Shown piece by piece: positions 57,724-64,000 of a DNA stretch of 64,000 bases. A program made the translations under genes and the position numbers. Under the pieces are notes generated by a model. It saw only the letters and a list, made by a program, of their open reading frames with translations. It did not search any database and was not told where the DNA came from. The stretch spans positions 248,001 to 312,000 of the forward strand of contig NZ_JASITE010000001.1 of the NCBI RefSeq assembly GCF_030767025.1, in the 5' to 3' direction. The DNA comes from Nocardia sp. CC227C. Lineage in GTDB: Bacteria > Actinomycetota > Actinomycetes > Mycobacteriales > Mycobacteriaceae. Within the stretch, counting starts at the first letter, position 1. Every line of letters starts with the position of its first letter.

Positions 57724-58632
57724 ATGATCGAGGCGCGGGGACTGACGAAGTACTACGGGCGGACGCGCGCGGTCGCGGACGCCACGTTCGTGGTGCGACC
57801 GGGGCGGGTGACCGGGTTCCTGGGACCCAACGGCTCGGGGAAGTCGACGACGCTGCGGCTCACGCTCGGCCTCGACACGCCCAGCCGGGGCGTGGTGACG
57901 GTGTGCGGGCGGCGGTATCGCGCATTGCGGCGGCCGCTGTTCACCGTGGGCGCGCTGCTGGACGCGGGGGACGTGTTGGCGGGGCGCACCGCCGCGGCGC
58001 ATCTGTCGATGTTGGCCGCCTGCACCGGGATTCGGGCGGAGCGGGTCGATGAGGTGCTCGGACTGGTGGGGCTGGCCGATGTCGCCGGTCGCCGGGTCGG
58101 CGACTTCTCGCTGGGCATGCGGCAGCGGCTGGGAATCGCGGCGGCGCTGCTGGGCGATCCCGGGGTGCTGATTCTGGACGAGCCGATGAACGGGCTGGAT
58201 ACGGAGGGGATCCGGTGGATTCGGCGGCTGCTGCGCGGCATGGCCGACGAGGGCCGGACCGTGCTGCTGTCCAGCCACCTGATGAGCGAGCTGGAACTGG
58301 TGGCCGACCACCTGCTGGTGATCGTGGCGGGGCGGCTGCTCGCGGATGAGCCGATCGGCGAATTCGTCTCCCGCGGCACCGAATCCGTGGTCCGGGTGCG
58401 CAGCGCCGACCTGGCGGCGCTCACCGCCGCCCTGGACGGGCCGGTCGAACTGCGGGGTGAGGTCGCGACCGTGCGCGGGCTGGCGCCGCGCCAGATCGGG
58501 CGGGTGGCGGCCGATCGCGGCATCGTGCTCGACGAGCTGACCCCGGTGCGCGCGTCGGTCGAGGACGTGTACACGGATCTGGTTGCCGCACACCGGCAGT
58601 ACGGGCAGCGGGCAGTCCGGGAGATCGCATGA
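57724..58632 (+). CDS. ABC transporter ATP-binding protein
   Basis: A 302-residue ATPase: Walker A GPNGSGKST, signature FSLGMRQRLGIAAALLGDP, Walker B VLILDEPMNGLD, H-loop SSHLMSE. The C-terminal 80 residues are the extension typical of DrrA/BcrA-type exporters, which move antibiotics or lipids. It opens a five-gene unit with the permease and a two-component system, the usual pattern of drug- or envelope-stress-responsive exporters. Confidence 0.93.
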   Translation: MIEARGLTKYYGRTRAVADATFVVRPGRVTGFLGPNGSGKSTTLRLTLGLDTPSRGVVTVCGRRYRALRRPLFTVGALLDAGDVLAGRTAAAHLSMLAACTGIRAERVDEVLGLVGLADVAGRRVGDFSLGMRQRLGIAAALLGDPGVLILDEPMNGLDTEGIRWIRRLLRGMADEGRTVLLSSHLMSELELVADHLLVIVAGRLLADEPIGEFVSRGTESVVRVRSADLAALTAALDGPVELRGEVATVRGLAPRQIGRVAADRGIVLDELTPVRASVEDVYTDLVAAHRQYGQRAVREIA

Positions 58633-58733
58633 CACGCACCGCCACCCCGCTTCCCATCGCGGCCGCCCCGGCCGCGGGCGTCCTGCTCGCGGACACCGTG
58701 TCGGCGCCCCCGGAGAGGAGGGTCCGCAGGTGA
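58629..58733 (+). CDS. 34-residue linker gene between ATPase and permease
   Basis: The frame starts with an ATGA overlap on the ATPase stop and ends with a GTGA overlap on the permease start, so ribosomes can pass through all three. The peptide is Ala/Pro-rich with one hydrophobic stretch ([14 protein letters not shown]). Its last codons contain the GAGGAGG site of the permease. It may serve only to couple translation. Confidence 0.45.
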   Translation: MTRTATPLPIAAAPAAGVLLADTVSAPPERRVRR

Positions 58734-59503
58734 CCGTCGTTTCAGCACCGCTCGCGCCCCTGCTGCGCGATCAGCTGCGGTCCGAGGTGATCAAGACGCG
58801 GTCCGCGCGCAGCCTGTGGCTGCTGCCGCTGCTCGCGCTGTCCGTCCCGCCGGTCATGGCCGGCGTGGTCGGGCTGACCGGCAGCCTGGAGCCGGACGAC
58901 ACCGTACTCGGCGGCGCGCTGACCGGAACCTCGTTGGCGCTGGCGGTGATCGGAGCCTGGGCCGCGCTGGTCGTCACCACCGAATTCGGATCGGGGACCA
59001 TCCGGCCGGTCCTGACCGCCACCCCGTGGCGCGATCTGCTGCTGGCCGCGAAGGCCCTGCTGGTGGTCGCGGTGTCGACGGCGGTCGGCGTACTCGCGGT
59101 GACGACCGCCTGGCTGATCGGCGGCGCGGTCATCGACGGCGGGACATACGCTGCGGGACAACCATTTCCGGGGATGATCGGCATCTACTGCTGTTTCCCG
59201 GCCGTCGCCGTGCTCGGTCTCGCCGTCGGAGTCGCGGTGCGGAGTTCGGCCGGTGCGGTGGCCGTGATCACCGCGCATGTGGTGCTGCCCCAGGTCACCG
59301 CCGCCCAGGCGCTGGGGGAACTGCACAAGTGGGTGACCGTCGTCGCGCCCAGCGCGGTGGTGGCGAAGCTGTCGCAGAGTTCCGACGGGGCTGCGGAACT
59401 CATGGGATCGCTGGGCGGCTGGCCGCGCCTGGCGCTGGTGGCGGTGGGGGCGGTGGCCGCGCTCGGAATGGCCAGGCGCACCCTGAACCGCGCCGATATC
59501 TGA
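58730..59503 (+). CDS. ABC transporter permease
   Basis: A 257-residue membrane protein with six hydrophobic spans of the ABC-2 type: a cytoplasmic amphipathic start ([20 protein letters not shown]), spans near 30-55 and 70-90, a [17 protein letters not shown] loop, and four further spans. Its partner is the ATPase at 57724. The GTG has AGGAGG upstream. Confidence 0.87.
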   Translation: MTVVSAPLAPLLRDQLRSEVIKTRSARSLWLLPLLALSVPPVMAGVVGLTGSLEPDDTVLGGALTGTSLALAVIGAWAALVVTTEFGSGTIRPVLTATPWRDLLLAAKALLVVAVSTAVGVLAVTTAWLIGGAVIDGGTYAAGQPFPGMIGIYCCFPAVAVLGLAVGVAVRSSAGAVAVITAHVVLPQVTAAQALGELHKWVTVVAPSAVVAKLSQSSDGAAELMGSLGGWPRLALVAVGAVAALGMARRTLNRADI

Positions 59504-59515
59504 GATCGTGGAACC

Positions 59516-60661
59516 ATGCTCGAGCTGATCTCGGCACCGCTCGGCCGCTTCCGGTGGGTCCAGGCGCTGTCGGCCGCCCTGCTGGTGCTCGCGGCGCTGG
59601 TGTTCGCGGTCGTGCTGCACACCCTGCAATCGGATACCGGGTTGACCGACCGCCGCGCCGTCGGGCTCGCCCTGATCCAGGGCCTCGCGGTGGCGCTCGC
59701 ACCCCGGCTGCCGCTGCCCGCCTGGGCGGCGTCGGCCATCGCGGTCGTGGTGGCGTCGCTGTGGGTGGACACCGGGCTGTGGGTGGACGCCATGATCAAC
59801 AGTCACCTGCTGGTGTTGGCCGTCCTCGCGCTGAGCGTGCCCGCCCGGCAGGCCGGGGCCTACTGGGCGGGCACCGTGGCCACCGGTGCGTTGCTCGCCG
59901 CGCTACTGCGACCGCCGCGTGCGCTGTCGGAGCTGCTCGAGGTGGCGGCGCTGGCGGCCCTGATCCTGGTGGCCGGTGCGGCGCTGCGCGCCCTGGCGGC
60001 GGCCCGGCGCGGACTGCGCGACGAGCAGGAGGCGGCCCGGCGGCAGCGGGAACGCACCGCGCTGCTGGAGGAGCGGACCCGGATCGCCCGCGAACTGCAC
60101 GATGTGGTGGCGCACCACATGTCGGTCATCGCCATTCAGGCGGAGGCCGCGCAGTTCCGCGCATCCGACACCGCACCACGGACTTTCGCCGCCATACGGG
60201 ACAGCGCCGTCACCGCGCTCGGCGAGATGCGCCGCATTCTGGATCTGCTGCGCTCCGGCGACACCGGCGCGGCGCCGCAGCCGACCGTGACCGATCTGCC
60301 GCAGCTGGTCGACTCGGTGCGCGGCACCGGCATCCGCGTCGAACTCGATACCGACGGCGATCTCACCGCGATTCCGGCGGGCGTCGGACTCTCGGCGTAC
60401 CGCATCGTCCAGGAAGCGCTGAGCAATGCCGTCCGGCACGCGCCCGGCGCGGCGGTGCGGGTGCGTGTCGACTGCGCCGCCGGCCGGGTGCGCATCGACG
60501 TCGACAATCCGCTACCCGACGGAGCCGTCGGCGTCCGGGCCGGGCACGGGCTGACCGGTATGCGGGAGCGGGTCGCGGCCTACGGCGGCACCCTCACGGC
60601 CGCGCCCGCCGACGGCCGCTTCCGGGTGCGCGCGGAACTGCCGATCCGGGACGAGTCGTGA
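59516..60661 (+). CDS. Sensor histidine kinase, NarL/DesK type
   Basis: A 381-residue kinase with five or six membrane spans in the first 170 residues and no large outer domain. The HisKA_3 motif is [25 protein letters not shown] (His about 203), and the ATP domain has [13 protein letters not shown] and [16 protein letters not shown]. This intramembrane-sensing kind often responds to envelope stress or to the drug the linked ABC exporter handles. It overlaps the response regulator by GTGA. Confidence 0.9.
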   Translation: MLELISAPLGRFRWVQALSAALLVLAALVFAVVLHTLQSDTGLTDRRAVGLALIQGLAVALAPRLPLPAWAASAIAVVVASLWVDTGLWVDAMINSHLLVLAVLALSVPARQAGAYWAGTVATGALLAALLRPPRALSELLEVAALAALILVAGAALRALAAARRGLRDEQEAARRQRERTALLEERTRIARELHDVVAHHMSVIAIQAEAAQFRASDTAPRTFAAIRDSAVTALGEMRRILDLLRSGDTGAAPQPTVTDLPQLVDSVRGTGIRVELDTDGDLTAIPAGVGLSAYRIVQEALSNAVRHAPGAAVRVRVDCAAGRVRIDVDNPLPDGAVGVRAGHGLTGMRERVAAYGGTLTAAPADGRFRVRAELPIRDES

Positions 60662-61311
60662 CGGCCATCCGCGTGCTGGTCGCCGATGACCAGGAGTTGG
60701 TGCGCGAGGGCCTGACCGTGCTGCTCGACGCGCAGCCGGATATCGCCGTCGTCGGCCATGCCGCCGACGGGATCGCCGCGGTGGCGCAGACGCGGCGGCT
60801 GCGCCCCGATGTCGTCCTGATGGACGTCCGCATGCCCGGTGTCGACGGGCTGGAGGCCACCCGCCGCATCGTCGCGGCCGAGCACGGCACCCGCGTCATC
60901 GTGCTGACGACCTTCGACCTCGACGAATACGTCTACACCGCGCTGCGGGCGGGGGCGAGCGGATTCCTGCTCAAGGACGCCTCGGCGCACATTCTGGGCG
61001 AGGCGGTGCGCGCCGTCGCCCGCGGCGAGGCCATGCTCGCCCCCACCGTGACCCGCCGGCTGGTGGAACGATTCGCCCGCACCGCCGACACCCGCCCGGG
61101 TCCGGCGCCCGCCGAACTCACCGCCCGCGAGACCGAGGTGCTGGTGTGCATCGCGCGGGGAGCGTCCAATGCCGAGATCGCGCGTGCCCTGGTGATCTCG
61201 GAGCAGACGGTGAAGACGCACGTGGCGCGCATCCTGGACAAGCTGCACCTGCGCGATCGCACCCAGGCCGCGATCTACGCCTACGAAACCCGTCTGGTGC
61301 GGCCCGACTGA
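60658..61311 (+). CDS. Response regulator, NarL/LuxR type
   Basis: A 217-residue regulator. The receiver domain has DD after VLVA, the phospho-acceptor Asp in [10 protein letters not shown], Thr in VLTTFD, and Lys in FLLKDAS. The C-terminal LuxR helix-turn-helix reads [25 protein letters not shown] and [17 protein letters not shown]. It probably controls the ABC operon. The start is the GTG that overlaps the kinase stop. Confidence 0.93.
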   Translation: MTAIRVLVADDQELVREGLTVLLDAQPDIAVVGHAADGIAAVAQTRRLRPDVVLMDVRMPGVDGLEATRRIVAAEHGTRVIVLTTFDLDEYVYTALRAGASGFLLKDASAHILGEAVRAVARGEAMLAPTVTRRLVERFARTADTRPGPAPAELTARETEVLVCIARGASNAEIARALVISEQTVKTHVARILDKLHLRDRTQAAIYAYETRLVRPD

Positions 61312-61326
61312 GCCGGATCGGCCGGA

Positions 61327-61527
61327 CTACCCCCAGAGATCGGTGGTCGGCAGGTCGCTGAGCTGGGGATGCACATCGTTGTCGATGGTGACGATCACGC
61401 CGTGCCGACCAAGGTCGTGGGCGAGCTTGCGGGCCACGGGCTCGGCGGCCCGGTACTCGACCACGGCGCCGCCTTCGGGGAAGCGCAGGCGCACGTGGAC
61501 ATCGTGCGAGGCGGTGGGGTCGGTCAC
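61327..61527 (-). CDS. Small hypothetical protein (66 residues)
   Basis: A short protein with alternating beta-type residues (VHVRLRFPEGGAVVEYRA, then GVIVTIDNDVHP). It has a GTG start but no clear ribosome-binding site. It is convergent with the response regulator. No family recognised. Confidence 0.5.
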   Translation of the reverse strand: MTDPTASHDVHVRLRFPEGGAVVEYRAAEPVARKLAHDLGRHGVIVTIDNDVHPQLSDLPTTDLWG

Positions 61528-61995
61528 CGGAACAGCCGGTGGTCGATGGAATCCGTACGCGTGGTGACGGCATGGTGAGCGACGCCGTTGTCGTCAGTGC
61601 AGCGCCGTATGGCACGGCGGCACGGTTGCCGCCGGCCTTCCGGCGGTTCCGATGACCGATGGTGTGCGCGGATGCCGCGCTCCCACAGCGCCGGATCGCC
61701 GATGCGGCGGTAGGAACGCCGGGACAGTCGACTCTGCGTCACCCAGTCGATGGTGGGTTGCCCACTTTGCGGCGACACCGGAAACTGGTTTGCGGTTGTT
61801 TGAAGATTGGCGGGTCGGAACTGCTCCGCCTTGCGACGCGTTACCCCGGTAGGGAACCGTCGGCGGCATGTGCGGCAACGACGGAAGGTTTTCCCGACAG
61901 AGTGGTCGGGTATTCAAAGCTGCTGGGTCGTCCGCTCCGCGATTCGGAGGCGACAGAGCGTGACTGGTTCCGACGGCGGTGCGAGGGATGGACTG
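61528..61995. other. Gap before the OmpR-type two-component system
   Basis: 468 bases without a supported gene. A minus-strand frame of 84 codons (61524-61778) overlaps the small hypothetical gene by four bases and might be its partner, but its composition is that of random GC-rich DNA. Confidence 0.5.
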
Positions 61996-62724
61996 ATGGG
62001 CGCGAACCTGCTGATCGTGGAGGACGACGACCGGGTCCGGGAGGCGCTGCGGCTGGCCATGGAGGACGAGGGGTACGAGGTCTCGGAGGCGGGCGGTGCC
62101 GAGGTGGCGCTCGCGCAGGTGCGCAGCCGCGGGGTTCCCGACGTCATGATCGTGGATCTGATGCTGGGCGCGATGGACGGATTCACCTGCATTCGTGAGG
62201 TGCGCCGCGATCACGATGTGCCCATCATCGTGGTGAGCGCGCGCGACGACACCCACGATGTGGTGGCCGCGCTGGAGGCCGGGGCGGACGATTTCGTGAC
62301 CAAACCGTTCGAGATCAAGGAGATCACCGCGCGCATGCGGGCGCTGCGCCGCCGGGCGCGGCTGGCGCAGGGGCGCGACGCCGCCCCGGACCCCGACGGC
62401 CGCCCCGAGGTGGTGCTGGACGCCGATGCGAACCCGCCGCTGGTGCTGTCGCAGGACAGCGGCCGCCTGCTGCGCGGTGACGAGGAGGTGCATCTGACGC
62501 TCACCGAGTACCGGCTACTCTGCGAATTGGCGGAAACGCCGGGCCGGGTGCTCAGCCGCGATGTCCTGCTCGAAAGGGTATGGGACCGCGGGTTTTTCGG
62601 TGACCAAAGGATAGTGGACGTGCATATGCGCAGGTTGCGTACCAAGATCGAGAGGGATCCCTCCGCCCCGCGGATCGTGGTGACGGTACGCGGGCTCGGA
62701 TACCGACTAGACGTGCAGCGGTGA
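61996..62724 (+). CDS. Response regulator, OmpR/PhoB type
   Basis: A 242-residue regulator: receiver domain with LLIVEDDDRVREALRLAM, Asp in VMIVDLMLGAMDG, and Lys in FVTKPFE. The C-terminal winged helix has LTLTEYRLLCELAETPGRVLSRDVLLE and VDVHMRRLRTKIE. The linker is longer than usual (about 30 residues after the receiver). The ATG follows GAGGGA. The stop overlaps the kinase start (GTGA). Confidence 0.92.
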   Translation: MGANLLIVEDDDRVREALRLAMEDEGYEVSEAGGAEVALAQVRSRGVPDVMIVDLMLGAMDGFTCIREVRRDHDVPIIVVSARDDTHDVVAALEAGADDFVTKPFEIKEITARMRALRRRARLAQGRDAAPDPDGRPEVVLDADANPPLVLSQDSGRLLRGDEEVHLTLTEYRLLCELAETPGRVLSRDVLLERVWDRGFFGDQRIVDVHMRRLRTKIERDPSAPRIVVTVRGLGYRLDVQR

Positions 62725-64000
62725 CCGCGGACGCCGGCGCCACCCGATGGCGGCCCGCGCGCAGCGTGTACAGCCGCGCGGTGCTCGCCTTCGCCCTGAG
62801 CGCCAGCCTGGTGTCGCTGGTGCTGGCGGTCTCGGTGTTCACCGTCGGCCGCGGCTATATGGAGGGACAGCGCGAGCGTTCGGCCGAACGCCTCACCGAC
62901 GCCCATATCGGGATGCTGCGCCAGAATGTCGCCGCGGAGCGGCCCACCGAGGCCGATCTGGTGGCCATCGAACCCCCCGACGGCACGGTGATGCTGGTGC
63001 GCTGGGGTGACACCTGGATCGACAGCGACTCCGCCCTGGCGACCTCCGCGCTGCTGTCATCGGATATCGCCACCGGTTCGGAGGAGAGTACGCAGCGGGT
63101 GATGGTGGCGGGCAAACCCTATCTGCGCGTTGGCCTTCCGCTGAACGCGCGTGGGGACATGTTCTACGAGTTCACACCCATCGCCGAGCTGGACTCCACC
63201 CTGCGCATGCTGCGGAATCTGCTGATCGCCTGCGCCATCGTCGCCTCCTCGGTCGGTGCGGTGCTCGGCGTGTGGGCGAGTCGGCGGGTGCTCAAACCGC
63301 TGCACCAACTGGCCGTCACGGCTTCGCGGATCGCCTCGGGCGAACTCGACACCCGGCTGCCGCGCACGGCCGACCGCGATCTGTCCGATACCGTCGACGC
63401 CTTCAACACCATGGTCGATTCGCTACAGCAGCGCATCGAACGGGAGCGCCGCCTGGTCGGCGACGTCAGCCACGAACTGCGCACCCCGCTCACCACACTG
63501 GTCACCAGCGTCGGCGTCATGAACAAGTACGAGGATCAGCTGCCGGAGCGGATGCGGCGGGCGCTGCGGTTGACCAGCGACGAACTCAGCCATATGCGCC
63601 GGATGCTGGACGACATGCTGGAACTGGCGCGCGTGGACGCCGGGGTGCACCGCGGCGACGTCGAACTGCTCTCGCTCGGCGAACTGCTCACCCATTCCCT
63701 CGCCGAACGGCACTACCCGCCCGAACTGCTCACGGTCGTCACCGATTCCACCATCGAGGGCCGACGGCTCGAACTCGAGCGCACCGTGGCCAACCTGCTG
63801 GAGAACGCCTCGCGCCACGGTGGGGGGCCGGTCGCGGTCACCGTGCGCCGGGACGGCGCCGACGCGGTGATCACGGTCGATGACGCCGGTCCCGGAGTGC
63901 CGGTCGCCGATCGCCGCCGGATCTTCGAGCGCTTCGCCACCATCCGGATCGAACGCGGCGCGGCGGTCGGAACCGGTATCGGCCTCGCCCTGGTGTCGGA
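62721..64000 (+). CDS. Sensor histidine kinase, 3' end outside window
   Basis: 426 codons are visible and no stop occurs before the window ends. A membrane span near residues 18-42, an outer sensor region of about 120 residues, a second span near 160-185 (IACAIVASSVGAVLGVWAS), and a HAMP domain (RRVLKPLHQLAVTASRIASGELD) lead to the HisKA box (LVGDVSHELRTPLTTLV). The ATP domain begins with ERTVANLLENASRHGGG and DDAGPGVPVADRRRIFERF. Only the last turn of the ATPase domain is missing. It pairs with the upstream OmpR-type regulator. The signal is unknown. Confidence 0.9.
   Translation, partial: MTADAGATRWRPARSVYSRAVLAFALSASLVSLVLAVSVFTVGRGYMEGQRERSAERLTDAHIGMLRQNVAAERPTEADLVAIEPPDGTVMLVRWGDTWIDSDSALATSALLSSDIATGSEESTQRVMVAGKPYLRVGLPLNARGDMFYEFTPIAELDSTLRMLRNLLIACAIVASSVGAVLGVWASRRVLKPLHQLAVTASRIASGELDTRLPRTADRDLSDTVDAFNTMVDSLQQRIERERRLVGDVSHELRTPLTTLVTSVGVMNKYEDQLPERMRRALRLTSDELSHMRRMLDDMLELARVDAGVHRGDVELLSLGELLTHSLAERHYPPELLTVVTDSTIEGRRLELERTVANLLENASRHGGGPVAVTVRRDGADAVITVDDAGPGVPVADRRRIFERFATIRIERGAAVGTGIGLALVS

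Noticed and set aside
61524..61778. 84-codon minus-strand frame overlapping the small hypothetical gene
   Set aside because: No ribosome-binding site, and random-looking composition. The four-base overlap alone is weak evidence.

Overview
The window is high-GC DNA with few and mostly short intergenic gaps, and it looks like a chromosomal piece of a mycolic-acid actinomycete, most likely Nocardia or a close relative. Three signs support this: a block matching the mycobacterial Rv2202c-Rv2211c neighbourhood (gcvT, ilvE, adoK, HesB/IscA, DUF3043, cobT/cobS), an AftB-type arabinofuranosyltransferase of the mycolyl-arabinogalactan wall, and repeated leaderless promoters of the form TANNNT, 6-7 bases, then ATG/GTG.

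Layout. 1-3.6 kb: the distal half of a Wadjet (JetABCD) plasmid-defence operon, cut by the left edge. 3.6-5.9 kb: a 9-bp minisatellite, a DnaQ-exonuclease/BRCT protein and a nucleotidyltransferase. 6.0-8.6 kb: a three-gene minus-strand operon (small alpha-helical protein, WXG-type protein, lipoprotein) joined by ATGA overlaps. 8.7-23.1 kb: housekeeping metabolism (gcvT, a caspase/CHAT-like orphan, ilvE, a metallo-beta-lactamase-fold hydrolase, an alpha/beta hydrolase, a MetA-like transferase, adoK, HesB, DUF3043, a GlxA-type regulator, a LysE exporter, fused cobUT and cobS). 23.4-24.6 kb: an Erm 23S rRNA methyltransferase behind a leader peptide and hairpins, then tRNA-Leu(GAG). 24.8-31.8 kb: hypothetical, SMI1/KNR4, DUF4132 and exported proteins. 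32.0-37.6 kb: an acyl-CoA catabolic operon (ligase, two acyl-CoA dehydrogenases, crotonase, double-VOC protein). 37.9-43.6 kb: a Leu/Phe/Val-dehydrogenase-like enzyme divergent from a LysR regulator, aftB and an AbrB-family membrane protein.

44.1-55.4 kb is the most unusual part. It holds a guanine deaminase, an SRPBCC protein, a protein resembling cucumopine synthase (cyclophilin-like domain plus helical bundle), a DadA-like FAD oxidase, a NodU/TobZ-type O-carbamoyltransferase, a histidine phosphatase, and a molybdenum hydroxylase (fused FeS/FAD subunit, Mo subunit, XdhC maturase). The genes are tightly coupled, and near-identical upstream elements precede the first two transcription units. 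I read it as either an extended purine-catabolism locus or an undescribed pathway to a carbamoylated N-heterocycle.

55.5-64 kb: small genes (HicB-like protein, lipoprotein, a 22-residue amphipathic peptide), a PAP2 enzyme, an ABC exporter coupled to a NarL-type two-component system, and an OmpR-type two-component system whose kinase runs off the right edge.

Assignments come from reading motifs and family patterns by eye. No database search was run.
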